This document shows, piece by piece, positions 1 to 11,199 of a DNA stretch of 64,000 bases. How positions within the stretch are numbered: the first letter of the stretch is position 1; each line of letters opens with the position of its first letter. This DNA comes from Morinoia aosen (lineage: Eukaryota > Arthropoda > Malacostraca > Amphipoda > Talitridae). A program made the position numbers and the translations under genes. The notes under the pieces are model-generated. The model had not been told where the DNA came from, made no database searches, and was given only the letters and a program-made list of their open reading frames with translations. The stretch is taken from positions 68,261,581 to 68,325,580 of the forward strand of contig CM059576.1 in assembly GCA_030386875.1 (NCBI GenBank), given 5' to 3'.

Positions 1-1474
1 ACGCAATTACAGATACGAAATTCGGCAGTATTTGTTTACTGCATATCCTATCATCCAGGTATCCGGTCATATTAGGTATCCGTTCAGCTCACCATTATCT
101 TTTAGACCAAATTGTTTTGTTGAGATGTTCGTCTTCTAGGTCTTGATTGTGTCACTGTTATGCTCCAGTTTTACCTATTACGCTTATATCCTTTCTTCGC
201 CTATCTTTTATTTGTCCTATTTAAATTATATTTCCCAATTTTATTTCCCAATTTTCTAATTTAGTTCAGAACATATTTAATTATTTTCAAATTGTTCACA
301 CACTCATATTTTGATAGAAACAATGCTCATTCAGCTGAGTGTAACTCGTGTTCAATGCAACCAAGCTCATTTCTGTCTGGTAATTTGGATTCGAAATACA
401 TCGAACAGAAGTTTGGTGCTTACAATGACTGCAATCCTCGCAATTATTATTATCGCCAGGAAGATGGTGATATAATCTGACTGCGTTGCAAGTTTTCCAG
501 CTGTCCTCATCTGCGACGGCAAATGTTTTAATAAAACGTTATGAAGAAGCCGAGGGCACGTTTCGACGGATGACGTAGCAAGGAAACTTCGTACGTCACT
601 TTACCAAAGATCTGAGAAAAAGGACGAAATTAACATAATGATTGAACAAACGAAATGCATTGTGACAACGATTTAGAGAAGAAAGAAAGCTATCAAGATC
701 ACCATCGTTGATGCCATCAACGCGTTACCCTGTAGTGAAGATAAATCAAGCCCAAAATGAGAATTTTTTCACCGAAGTGCTTGGTGAGAATTTAATGCAC
801 ATTCATAAGTATAATTGAACAGCTAAATAATTATTTAACAGTTCAACCAAACATTCTGAACTTATTCAGGTCCACAAGTAGCTATAGTGTCTATTGTGCT
901 AGGCTTGAGTAACAATCTACTGCGGTATCGTGTGTGGCAAATGAATTGTTTATACTGTTAAAAACGAAAAATGTTTAAATTACAATTTGACATGAATCCA
1001 TTTTTAGATTTGCTGATATTGAAAACTTTGTCTCCAGATTCATTCGAGTAAAATTTCCGTTTCATGCATTTTTTGTGTTATTTAAACTATGAACTGATCT
1101 TGTTTTTAAATTTTAGGCAATAATTTCACAAACTAATTTATATCATGATATGAACAATTAGTTTGCCTTGATTTGAGAAATGTAAATTAACTTAATATTT
1201 CTTTTATAAGCCGAAATTATTTTCGAGGTTAGCCATGGAGTTTTATACCTACTGCAATTTTCAAACAAAATAACACTTTAGAATTTAATCCCTCTTGTAT
1301 ATGGCGTCTGTACAAATTATAATAATGTTAATTCATTGACGCAGGAAATATAATTATCTAGACGTTCAGACTGGCATGGCTTAAAATAATAATAAAACCA
1401 ACGAACGTCACCTGCCATAAAAACACATAAGGAAATATGAAAAACAAATCGAATGAAAAAATGGAATTTTTCCA
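1..1474. other. AT-rich non-coding stretch
   Basis: No gene could be supported here. The longest open frame is 62 codons (292-480, plus) and resembles nothing I recognise. There is no splice-flanked coding island and no clear repeat structure until the fold-back element that starts at 1475. Confidence 0.5.
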
Positions 1475-1673
1475 GATAAGCCCCGCCACTAACGCAACAC
1501 ATAAGTTCATTCACTTGTTACTTTCGAAATACTGCACCTATCGACTTCAAATTACTCCCAAGCGAAAAATTGAAACATTAATTCGTTTGAGATTAATTTG
1601 ATGTCGATTGGTGCATTATTTAGAAAGTTACGAGTAGGTGAACTTGTGTGTTGTATTAGTGGCGGGGCTTATC
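1475..1673. repeat. Fold-back MITE-like element, 199 bp
   Basis: The sequence is an almost complete inverted repeat. The left arm opens GATAAGCCCCGCCACTAA and the right arm closes with TTAGTGGCGGGGCTTATC. The arms run about 1475-1553 and 1597-1673 with scattered mismatches, and the centre (CCAAGCGAA against TTCGTTTGA) also pairs, so the element could fold into one long hairpin. It encodes nothing. The size and full-length hairpin are those of a non-autonomous fold-back or MITE element. I could not fix a target-site duplication. Confidence 0.75.
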
Positions 1674-1844
1674 ATGAAAAGATCAAATAACTATAGTATT
1701 ACGAAACCTTTGGACAAATAAAGAACAGGAAAAAACTTTTATGTACCAGAGATCGTGCTATCAAACCTATGGACCCGCAATTTGAGCTCGTCAGTCAAGT
1801 CAGATACAGTGGAGCTGAGGTCACGACTGAGTTCAAGGTGGGTC

Positions 1845-3115
1845 TTTGAAAACAAAACGGCTGTAGAATCCTTAGATTTAAATCTATTATTTGGTACCTA
1901 CGTATTCATGATACTACGGTCAAAATGAGGATCAAAGTACACAATAAAATTCATCCTACTTTAAAGCTGTGGCCAAGATGACGAAATAGAAAAAGGAACA
2001 CTTAGCTTTCATAAACACTGCACACGTATCTAATGGAAGGAGCATTGTCTTAGCCCAGCGAAGTTTCGGGAGAAAGTACAACCTGCGAAGTTCTCCGTCA
2101 AAGTTGGTCATTTACAGATGCGTAAAGAATTTAATCAACCGTGGGAATCTGACCCTGAAACAGGAAAGACGACCCTGCAACGATACTGTCGGATTGAATG
2201 TTGAAAAATCCAGGAAGATTGTGGAAAGGAATCCCAACATCAGCCTTAGGCATCTGCCACAACAGTTAGGGATAAGTCATTGTTCTGTTCAAAATATTTC
2301 GAAGAAAAGGTTATCACTGTATGCGTATAAAGTTCAAATTTGTCATAAGTTGCAGGAAACTGATTTTGAACGAAGGAAGAATTTCTGTGAGTGGTTCTTA
2401 GAGAAGGAAGAAGAGGATCATGAATTTGTTAAAAGCTTGATTATGCCGGACGAAGCTCATTTCAGTTTGAACGGATTTGCAAGCAAACAAACATGAGATT
2501 TTGGGCTATTGAAAATCCAATGGAGATTACGGAAACTCCACTTCATTCAGAAAGAGTTACTTTTTGGTACGGTTTCATGGAGAACGGCATTATTGGTCCC
2601 TATTTCTTCGAGGACTGCAGTGGCCAAGCAATAACTGTTTACGGTCAGCGATACCAAGATATGCTAAACACCTTTTTATTTTCTGCAGTGAACACAATTA
2701 ATATAGTAAATCTCTTCTTCCAGCAGGACTGGGCGACGTGCCATACTACGAGGGATAACATGGACATTCTGCGTAACCAGTTTCCCGGAAAGCTGATTTC
2801 AAGATTCAGTGACGTTCAGAGACCAACGAAGTCTCCTGATCTATACCCATTGGACTTTTTCTTTTGAGGATATCTAAACGAAAAGGCTTATCGTGACAAA
2901 ACGACGGATCTGACTCAACTCAATGATGCTTTCATCTCATCTTCAAAAATAAGATTGATCGGTCGTACCCTCACCAGTGCTGCAATGAGATGCATGCGAA
3001 CACGCGCCCAATATTGCTTGCAGTCGAGTGGACGCTACATGAATAATGTCATCTTCAAAAATTACTCTTAATAAAAGACAAAATCTTTGGATTCTACTGC
3101 TGTTTTGTTTTCAAA
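1845..3115 (+). mobile_element. Tc3-like DDE transposon (decayed), subterminal inverted repeats
   Basis: A transposase pseudogene (1978-3071) lies between inverted repeats at 1845-1880 and 3081-3115. The left reads TTTGAAAACAAAACGGCTGT onward and the right reads inward with the same sequence at a few mismatches. The true tips may lie further out, because the right flank continues to a TTTAAAAAAACACCCTGT end near 3184 that has no left-hand match I could see. The structure is a class II element of the Tc1/mariner group, common in arthropod genomes. Confidence 0.7.
1978..3071 (+). pseudogene. Tc3-like transposase with DUF4817-type N-terminus, three lesions
   Basis: Conceptual translation gives a helix-turn-helix N-terminus (NGRSIVLAQRSFGRKYN), then ISLRHLPQQLGISHCSVQ, then DEAHFSLNGFASKQT (first catalytic Asp), WYGFMENGIIGPYFFED, QQDWATCHTT (second Asp region) and SPDLYPLDFFF near the C-terminus. 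This order matches arthropod Tc3-like transposases carrying a DUF4817 N-terminal domain. I placed the start at ATG 1978 because it precedes the conserved N-terminal block. The gene is dead: codon 4 is TAG (1987-1989), there is a one-base frame slip near 2490 between KQT and MRFW, and a Trp codon has become TGA at 2865-2867, after which similarity continues to TAA at 3069-3071. Confidence 0.85.
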
Positions 3116-3184
3116 AATACGGTCATTTTATCAAAATATATTGATGATTTTTTTTGGGTCCAGTATTTAAAAAAACACCCTGTG

Positions 3185-4201
3185 CAATAGCACACCAATG
3201 CTCAGAAAAGCTGACTTATCATGGATCCCGAATTCCTCAGTGTAACTTTGAACGATGGCCTTTACATGCACAGATATGTTTCACATTTTATTAGGATAGA
3301 TTCTCTTAGGATCAGAAAGTTTAGGATAGCTGAGGTTAGCACAGGGTAAGTTATATTGACGGTTTTTTTCATGAGTCCACCCTGCTTAACGATGACATTG
3401 TCAGTGGAATTTCCACGGGTTCTGCTACTACCTAACAATACCCTTAGTATATTTGTTTGAAGTCCGCTACTTCCAGTTTTCTGTCATGCTCATAAAGATA
3501 GCCATTTAAACCGCATCTGTGATACGAGTTACGAGTTTCATCACTGCGCAAGTACAATATTATTTTTATCACTGGTACTGTTAGGATGGTTATATTTGTT
3601 AGTCGTCTACGTCTGGAAGTTTGTTCAAAAGAGGTATTGAATCCCGTCATTTTTGTCGAGCTGTGCACACTAGTACATAATGTTTTTCATGAATGCAAGG
3701 AATATTTTTTAACCCTTCTTTTGTACGAGAAATAAATTTTAGCATCAAATTCGAGGTTTGCACTTAATAATTGCGTGGTGTTTGAGATTTTCAAAAGCAA
3801 ACCTTCTACGATTACCTGCTAGCAAAGTTTTATACTGCGAAAACTTCCACTCGACATCGCAAGAAACAAGAGGAGCAAAAGTGAAGCAAGTAAGTTTGGA
3901 AGGTGAATATTCCTTAATGGATTCATCCATTGCATCAGAGATCTCACGAGTCAAAATTAAGTTGATTGTTTTTATCTTTTCAGAACCTTTGCTCATCACC
4001 AAAATGCATTTTAACTCTTGATAATACATTTTATCATTTCTGTTCTTCAATGTTTCCTCTACGATATCCATTAATTTTATTGCTCTCGAAGTAGGAAGTC
4101 CCTATGTAGTTATGGAGGAACAATTCACATCCTTCGATAACAATAATTTGATGAAGCGTGCACTAAGCCCATCGTGGTTCTACGTGATAATATTTAGAAA
4201 C
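3185..4201. other. Non-coding stretch with two low-value ORFs
   Basis: Open frames of 108 codons (3745-4071, minus) and 87 codons (3758-4021, plus) overlap antisense, so at most one could be real. Neither has a recognisable motif or splice context. I see no repeat structure here. Confidence 0.4.
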
Positions 4202-4228
4202 TAAACAATTTAAACAATTTAAACAATT
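4202..4228 (-). repeat. 3' tail of retrotransposon: three 9-bp repeats
   Basis: Three exact head-to-tail copies of TAAACAATT sit at 4202-4210, 4211-4219 and 4220-4228. They lie at the 3' end of the minus-strand element. Ending in a short tandem motif rather than poly(A) is a known trait of the CR1/L2 group. Confidence 0.75.
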
Positions 4229-4601
4229 TATTTACCACAGGTGACACAGAGATAAAATGTTTCTTAAGTCTAGTACAATGGTCAAATTTGAGTATAGCTA
4301 CCTGTGGGCCCGAATAAGTTCAGTGACTTCTAGGGCATCCTACCATCAAGGTTAGTCTCAGGAGTACAATAATGTTTAACCTAATTCACTTAAACTAGAG
4401 ACGCATTAGACTGATCAATGAGATAATTAACTCGAAATTAGACACTTCATTTCACAATATAGTTCATATGGACTTGATTTAACAGTATAGTCGACAAACG
4501 ATTCAAGAACAGACTGAAGATCGGCGAAATTAACCACGGCGAATTACATTATTAGGACCAGTTATGTAGGTGACAAGGTTTGACTCTGTGATCTTACACG
4601 A

Positions 4602-6749
4602 CTAGTAATCTGATAGGAAGTGAGACTCAAGATTATTTTTGAATACCTTATAAGAATTACTTTCACGGATCTCCGCAGGTATTGAGTTCCAAGTTTTAGT
4701 TCCAACGAAGAGGATACTGTGTTGTGACCGAGCCTTTGAGTAATAAGGAAGCATGAATTTACTTCTATTTCGGGTTAAATGGTCGTGATGACCAGTTTGC
4801 GCAGTTAATTGTTGTTTTAGGCTATTGTCGCCATCATTTGTTAATGTTTTGTAAATGAAATTGCAAATGGAGATTTTGTAGAGATCCGAGAGCTTAAGTA
4901 TTCGTAAATTTTTGAATGAGTCATTTGTGTGAGCATTATATTCTAGATTCTTTACCGCTCTAATGGCTCTTTTTTGCAGTGTAAAAATTTTGTTGGTTTT
5001 ATTTTTATCAGTTCCGTACCATGCTTCTATTCCGTATTGCAAGTATGGTGAAATGAGCGTTCGGTAGAGCATTTGTAAGGCTGTTTCAGGCAGGAAATTT
5101 TTAAATTTATTTAGGATTCCGATAGATTTTGATAATTTAGAACTAATATGAGCGATGTGCTCTTTAAAGGTTAGATGTTTGTCTATTATGATGCCCAGGA
5201 ATTTACTTGAGTTGGTTTCTTCGATTTCACCTTCGCCAATTTGAATGCGTGGGAGAGATATATTTTTCTTGTATGAGAATGTAATATATTTTGTTTTATC
5301 GATATTAAGGCTTATTTTATTAGCTTTAAGCCACAATGAAACCTTATGAAGTTCATTATTTATACGCTCCGCCATCCTAGCGGGATTTTGGTCTGGAAGG
5401 ACCGCAGAAAGGGTACTGTCATCGGCAAAAAGTATGAATTTGAAGAATGATGTAGATTTAATGATATCATTGATAAAAATTAGAAATAGGAGAGGCCCAA
5501 GGACAGATCCTTGTGGAACTCCATGGCTAATTGTCTGTGGGTCTGATTTTGCGTCGTCAATGACAACGTATTGTTTCCGATTTGCTAAGTATGATCTGAA
5601 CCAATCATGGGCAGCCCCTCGAATGCCATAACAATGTAGTTTCGAGAGTAATACGTTATGGTCCACACAATCGAATGCTTTTCGAAAGTCAAGAAATACG
5701 GAGAAAACAAGCTTTCCTTCATCTATATTAGAATAAAGGTATTGCAAATGATTTAATACCGCTTGTGTCGTAGATTTCTTAGAACGAAAACCGTATTGTT
5801 TGTCGTAGAGGAAAGATTTTTGTTCAAAATACGAATACACTTTTTTATACACAATTTTCTCGAATATTTTGCTAATAATTTGTAGTACAGAGATTGGTCT
5901 ATAATTGTTAATGCAGTTTTTATCACCATTTTTAAAAATAGGGGTGACTCTCGCAACTTTGAAAGAGTTGGGGAAGATACCTTGAGAAAGGGATTGGTTG
6001 ATAATATAAGATATGCACGGTGCTATTATATCAGCTATAGCCTTAAGAACTTTGGCCGAAAAATTTTTCAATCCACTTGATTTATTTTTCAAGTTGTTTA
6101 TGCACGTAATTACATCGGAGGGATTAGTTGGCGTGAAAAAGAAAGAGTTAGGTTCACGGACATGGTCCATGTATTGCAAGTGGTCTCTGGGTTCACTGAA
6201 GACACTATCGGCTATATTTTTTCCTATGTTTACAAAAAAGTTGTTAAACACAGTTGCAATAACTTTTTTCTCGTGGTACTTTACATTTTCGTGAACGACG
6301 GACTCAATTGTTTTCGTAGTATTATGCTTCGGTTTATAGCATGAATTAAGCAGGCGCCAAGTTTTTTTAATATCAGTTTTGTATTCAGTAAATTTGCGCG
6401 TGAAGTAGTCTCGTTTTGAGGTTCGTATTTGATTTGTCACATGATTCCTGAATCGGTTATACGTTACTTTAGATATTCGCCCTTCGTATAGTAAGGCTAG
6501 GTACGCTTGACGTTTCTTTATATTGATCACGATATCTTCAGTAATCCAGGGCTTTTGTCTATTTTTCGGCGTAATTGTGCGGGTGATAATTGGGCAACAC
6601 TGGTTATATGCGGTCGTTATAATTTCAGTTAAATTTAGTATTGCTTCATCAATGTTTATCGCATTATTGTCCCGTTCATAGATGTCTAATGATGACATTA
6701 ATTCTTCTAGAACAGTCGCATTGTTCCCAAGTCGTATTCGTTTACACAA
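4602..6749 (-). CDS. Reverse transcriptase portion of ORF2 (CR1/L2-like)
   Basis: A 715-codon open frame carries the reverse transcriptase of a non-LTR retrotransposon, which copies the element RNA at a nicked target. Visible RT blocks in order are VARVTPIFKNGDKNCINNYR, FLDFRKAFDCVDHNVLLSKL (about residue 355), HGVPQGSVLGPLLFLIFIND (about 410) and ILFADDSTLS (about 441, catalytic Asp pair). The C-terminal part includes SSKFLGIIIDKHLTF and the ALQMLYRTLISPYLQYGIEAW segment typical of CR1/jockey relatives. No stop interrupts the RT, but its natural N-terminal link to the endonuclease is lost by a frameshift around 6707-6749, so the first residues of this frame are not the real start. Confidence 0.9.
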   Translation of the reverse strand: MCKRIRLGNNATVLEELMSSLDIYERDNNAINIDEAILNLTEIITTAYNQCCPIITRTITPKNRQKPWITEDIVINIKKRQAYLALLYEGRISKVTYNRFRNHVTNQIRTSKRDYFTRKFTEYKTDIKKTWRLLNSCYKPKHNTTKTIESVVHENVKYHEKKVIATVFNNFFVNIGKNIADSVFSEPRDHLQYMDHVREPNSFFFTPTNPSDVITCINNLKNKSSGLKNFSAKVLKAIADIIAPCISYIINQSLSQGIFPNSFKVARVTPIFKNGDKNCINNYRPISVLQIISKIFEKIVYKKVYSYFEQKSFLYDKQYGFRSKKSTTQAVLNHLQYLYSNIDEGKLVFSVFLDFRKAFDCVDHNVLLSKLHCYGIRGAAHDWFRSYLANRKQYVVIDDAKSDPQTISHGVPQGSVLGPLLFLIFINDIIKSTSFFKFILFADDSTLSAVLPDQNPARMAERINNELHKVSLWLKANKISLNIDKTKYITFSYKKNISLPRIQIGEGEIEETNSSKFLGIIIDKHLTFKEHIAHISSKLSKSIGILNKFKNFLPETALQMLYRTLISPYLQYGIEAWYGTDKNKTNKIFTLQKRAIRAVKNLEYNAHTNDSFKNLRILKLSDLYKISICNFIYKTLTNDGDNSLKQQLTAQTGHHDHLTRNRSKFMLPYYSKARSQHSILFVGTKTWNSIPAEIRESNSYKVFKNNLESHFLSDY

Positions 6750-7604
6750 CGAAATGAATAAGTATCAGCCTGTGGGCTGGGACAAGGATTATAGACATTT
6801 TTCTTGATGAGAAACACCGGGAAATGGTCAGATAAGTCAGAAGTTATTACTCCGGTAAGAAAATCAGTCGGATCTAGCATAAAAATATTATCGAGTAACG
6901 TAGCCGATTCAGAAGCAACACGCGTAGGTTTCGTGATGATTGGAAGGAAGGAGTTAGACTGAAAAACATTTATGAAGTTTGAGGTTTGCTCACAGCTATC
7001 ATATTGTAGAAGATCGTAGTTGAAATCCCCGCAGATTATTATGTCATTATATAGAGACTTGTTGAACTGAGATATTATGCTTTGAAGCTCGTTCAGGAAA
7101 GAGACGTTACAAGCTGTTGGGGGGCCTATATACTGTCCCAAGCACAATCCGTTTATCATTTTTCGTTAGTTCTATAAATAAAGTCTCAATATGTTCACGA
7201 TTCATAGTTGCACTTAAAATGACTTTCGAAGATATATGTTTAGATATGTACGTACTGATGCCACCACCACGTTTGTTACTACGGAGTGAATGATGGCTAT
7301 AATAGTTTTGAATTTGAATCAGGTCTTTAGATGAGTCGTCTAGCCAACTTTCGGTGAAACTGAGAACATCAAAATTGCTGTTCAGCTCAGTGATAGTACA
7401 AGATATTTCATCTATTTTCGGATAAACGGATCTACAGTTCCAACATAATAGAGAAAAATCGTTACAGGTCTTCCTCATCGATTCATTGAATTTTTTAATA
7501 TTTAGGTATTTACAGTTTCCAGTTTCATTTAGGTTTGGGTGCAGTCTATTCAAATGATTGAGATCTGGATCAATATTGTCGAATACGTCAACATGGTCAG
7601 TCAT
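6707..7604 (-). pseudogene. Endonuclease portion of ORF2, frameshifted
   Basis: Two overlapping frames (7604-7107 and 7159-6707) together form the apurinic-endonuclease-like domain of ORF2. The first has LCWNCRSVYPKIDEI, FTESWLDDS, NKRGGGISTYISKHI and VLGTVYRPP. The second resumes with IGPPTACNVSFLNELQ, IIICGDFNYDLL, TKPTRVASESATLLDNIF and SDLSDHFPVFLI (conserved SDH near the end). The break sits in a run of six C (plus-strand G run 7119-7124), where five would restore a continuous frame, so it could be a true mutation or a homopolymer error. A second frame slip at about 6710-6745 separates this part from the RT. Confidence 0.85.
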
Positions 7605-8205
7605 TAGAATTAAGAGACAGTAAGTAAAATGTGACGTAAAAACAAAAATGATAAAAACTACAGGATCAAGGTAAAAATAAGGACATTCCTACTTATAATT
7701 AAATTAAAAAAGAGAAACTAAAAACACACAGAGATTATTAGTCTAAATTGTCTAAAACCTAGTATGATTTCATAAGGAGAGCGCAAATTCAGTCCATGAG
7801 CAGGAACATTAGGGATCATAAATGGCAAATAATGTAGTTACAAGGCTGTCGTACCAGTGGTTTCCGCATATAACACTTATAAGATGTAGCAAGGACAAAA
7901 TGGATTTAAAAACGATGTGACAGTGAAGTTATTTATGGAATTTAAAAATCTTGACTATCTAAATTGTTTCCAGATTTAGAAACATATCCACGAGTCAAGT
8001 CTGAGTAGCAAGTTCGGTATGAGCATTCGATAAAAAGGAGAAAAGAAAGAAATTGAAAAACAATTTAGTAAGCAGCAAAACAAGGCTGCAAGGTCGACGT
8101 GGATGCCTTGAAGAGGTAAACGTAATTCAATCAAAAATCAAGAAGAAAACATGTGGACAGATATTAAAATAATATTAAACTCAATACGTCAGTCTAAAAA
8201 AAATA
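7605..8205 (-). other. Spacer between ORF1 and ORF2 of the CR1-like element
   Basis: About 600 bp without an open frame of note lies between the ORF1 stop and the first codon of ORF2. It is AT-rich, and I see no inserted element in it. Confidence 0.5.
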
Positions 8206-9006
8206 CTAATCACGAATAATTTCCTCTGAGGACTTGCCGACATGTTGCAACAAGTACTTGTCTAGTTCTTCAGGTGTATTGATGGTTAGAGGTTTCTGAG
8301 TTACTTGGCCAGGTATCTTTGGAGAGAAGACGTTGATATTGCCATCCAAACTTCTTGCGGGTCCTATTTGTTCCGGAAATTTTCGTTTGGCCAATCTCAG
8401 AGTGTACATTATACTTGCTCGCGAAGGTACTAAGTATTCATTCACGTAGAGTTGTTCCGGTTTTGTTACACGGCAGGCTGTCAGAACTTCTTGCTTCTTT
8501 TTGTATTTTCGTAGCTCAAAAGAAATGTTTCTTTTATCGACGTTTCCGGGTGGAGGTTTTTTTCCCAATCTACTCGCTGTGGTGATGTCAGAGTTACTCA
8601 GGTTGATTTTGAGTTGGTCCTTCATGAGCTGGCAAACCGTTTCTATGCAATTTTCTTCAGGACGTGATTGCGGCAGTTCCCCTGATATAACCAAAGTACG
8701 TTTTTTGTTCTCCAATTCTTCAAGTTCTTCTTTCCGTTCGAGTCGCTCTAGACGAGAGACTATGTCATTCATCTTCTTATCTTGTTCTTCAATTCTTGCA
8801 TTTTGATTTGATTCTTTCTTCGATAGTGTTTCAATCATCGTTTTCAATTCACTAATTTCGCTTTGAAATTTCTTCATTACTGATTTGAAGAGATCAATTA
8901 GGATGGAAACTACTTGCTTACTCGGTTTTGGCAAGCCTCGTACATCTGGATAGTCAAGCTCCAGCGTACCCTCGCTGTTGTTGTCCTTGGTTGAGCTTGT
9001 CGCCAT
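8206..9006 (-). CDS. ORF1 protein of CR1/L2-like element (coiled coil, RNA-binding-like)
   Basis: An intact 266-codon frame begins at an ATG and lies upstream of ORF2 on the same strand, where the nucleic-acid-binding ORF1 of a non-LTR element belongs. Residues about 40-105 are rich in E/K with heptad-like leucines and isoleucines (KMNDIVSRLERLERKEELEE), predicting a coiled coil for trimer or dimer formation. The following region (RTLVISGELPQS, ITTASRLGKKPPP, YVNEYLVPSRASIMYTLRLA) resembles the RNA-binding or FP-like segment found in ORF1 proteins of arthropod non-LTR elements. No zinc knuckle is visible. Unlike ORF2 it is uninterrupted. Confidence 0.75.
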   Translation of the reverse strand: MATSSTKDNNSEGTLELDYPDVRGLPKPSKQVVSILIDLFKSVMKKFQSEISELKTMIETLSKKESNQNARIEEQDKKMNDIVSRLERLERKEELEELENKKRTLVISGELPQSRPEENCIETVCQLMKDQLKINLSNSDITTASRLGKKPPPGNVDKRNISFELRKYKKKQEVLTACRVTKPEQLYVNEYLVPSRASIMYTLRLAKRKFPEQIGPARSLDGNINVFSPKIPGQVTQKPLTINTPEELDKYLLQHVGKSSEEIIRD

Positions 9007-11199
9007 CTTGTGAGAAGGGAGACACTCTCAAAAAGAAGCAAGGGTTGAGTGCTTGTTCTGATGGAATATTCACACTTTTTGTTCGATTTTTTTAATTTGG
9101 TTAGATAAAATTTATTCTTGGATCCTCATGGTCTGAGTGGGCACTCTTTTTTGGTTAGAAATGCATGATCATTAACCAGTTGGGCACTTTGTTTCGGAGC
9201 AAAGACACAGACGTCCTCACTGCCTCACTGCACTCACTGCAATCCTTGTACCACGCAAAACTTCTCTGACGTGTCCTGAGTGAAAATAGTTTTATATTTT
9301 ACCTGTTTCTCACAATAGATGCAACAGAGAAATCCTTCCTTGTCTTGAAAATCTTCAAATTCCTTGAAGTAGTCCAAGAATGATGCTTTTTGTTCACCTT
9401 CGGCATGGTTGTAGATCACTACTAGCCGCACTAATCTCAAATACACTTCATAAGGTAACTATATCTAGAAATTTTTGAGCTTATTCCCGCAAAATTAAAA
9501 TAAACTTTTGAAGTAGCTGTAGCACCTCACAATTATAATTGATATACGAAAAATTTTAATTTAAAAAATAGATCCAGTTATACAAAACGAATTATTATAT
9601 GAAAGGGGATGAAAAATATAAAATGTAAAAGTTATGGGAAGGCTTTACTAGGTTTCAGATCACTACGACTTACAGTTATTCATGCATGTTTTCATATTTC
9701 ATGCTGTTCCGAGAAAAATGTGCGATAAGCTCACACTGCAAATATACTTGCGGGCATATTTTATGCTATCTAAAATATACTCATAAGCTTCACATATATG
9801 CAATATGCTTAGTGTCACATCCCTAACTAATGACAGGCTGCAGGCTACGGCCCATCTACCCATGGAGCTATAATATAGAGGAGGGAGCATGGTCAACAGA
9901 AACCAGAACCAGTTTTTGAGATTTCTCTCATGTCTCTGGTAACCAATAGCGTTTTCGCCAGTGTGACGTCAGCACTGAAGTCAGTTACTTACTAACTACG
10001 ATGGAGTGCGCACACGCTCGCTGAATGCTCTTCTAGCTGTTGAGTTAATCGCATAATCGTTAATCATTAATTTTGAATTCTTAGATTCCGAAAGATGATA
10101 AATTGTGTTTCCTCACTTGAGGACACTTAATAATATCCAAATTAGTAGTAAAGATACACTAAGAGTTGAAAACTGCAAAGATTACAGGCCCTTGTATAAA
10201 ACAAATTAGAGAGCGACTTGCACGCGCACCTCATCCTTCTATTTGTAGAGCGGTACTAATCTTGCTTTGGAAAATGGGAGGCGGAATTGTAGAGGAGGTG
10301 GGAGGAGCCAACTTCAGCCAAGCTGTCTGTGCTTGGCTCAAAGGTGGTCACGTGTCGGGTCTTGTCAATGCCCCAGTCTCTCAATTTTTGCAGCTAATTT
10401 GAATCCGAACAAAATCGGCGATGCTCCCTCTAGATATTCTCCTTCCACGCATCTACCTCTCTCCACCACATCAAGACACGGAATGAAGATGGAGTGATTG
10501 ACGGGCAGACGGCGGCAAAGAATGGCTAAGGAGAATGTCCAAGTGAACCTCACGGTACCTGCTAGCCCGGTAACAGTGTATGTGCCCGTCGAAGTGACGC
10601 TCACAGCGTTGAAAAGAGTATCAATATAAACGCAGCTTAACAGAGTCAGAGTGACATGTGTCTCGACCAGTGAAGGGGGTCTGTGCGCGCGAACACTGGG
10701 CTGCATCCTGCCCAATTTAGTGAATACAATGCTGCAGTTGTTGCGACCTATGCTAGTTTTGATGTTTGCAACTATTACATATGTGTACATTGCTTATTTT
10801 TCTTTTTGATTATTACAGAATTACTCATTCCCATACGTGCACGTTTTATTGGTATATGTTTACTTAGTCACAAGCTTACTTTGTCATCCACTCACAGGTT
10901 TACTTTAGTTTAGTGCATTGACAATGAGGAAATGACAATGTTGACAATGTTCTCACTTGTGCATTGACAATGAGTGCCAGAATAGTGCTCAAAAAATGTC
11001 TTGAGGAGATATTCGCGAATACCTAGCGAATATGGTGAGTGACGACGATGTTGGGGAGGAGGTTCGGTGGTGGCTCCCCTAAAGGACCTACAGAAAAAAG
11101 AATTCCATGACGCTCGAGACGAGCACGAAGCATTCTCAAGCATGGCTTAGAAGATTGCTTGCGCCTCCATCTCGCCGGGTGTTACACAAAATGTGGCGA
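9007..11199. other. Intergenic stretch, no supported gene
   Basis: The first part may hold the 5' untranslated region of the CR1-like element. A minus-strand frame at 9446-9234 includes LCCIYCEKQVKYK, which looks faintly like a zinc-finger fragment, but I cannot assign it. About 9700-9830 is rich in CATATATGC-type motifs, similar in flavour to 63775-63920. From 10200 to 10800 the base composition rises in GC and frames are open on both strands (141 codons minus, 78 plus) without a recognisable protein. Confidence 0.4.

Larger units (their letters stand above)
4202..9006 (-). mobile_element. CR1/L2-group non-LTR retrotransposon, nearly full length
   Basis: Read on the minus strand the order is ORF1 (9006-8206), a 600-bp spacer, ORF2 with an apurinic endonuclease domain (7604-6707), reverse transcriptase (6749-4602), a 3' untranslated region of about 370 bp, and a 3' terminus of short tandem repeats (4228-4202). 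The endonuclease-plus-RT architecture, the LFADDS box and a short-repeat tail in place of poly(A) are those of CR1/L2-type elements. The 5' end lies somewhere near 9000-9240 and was not fixed. Two frame breaks in ORF2 make the copy inactive as written. Confidence 0.85.

Noticed and set aside
10365-10790. 141-codon minus-strand frame
   Set aside because: It overlaps plus-strand frames of 78 and 76 codons and shows no domain or splice evidence.
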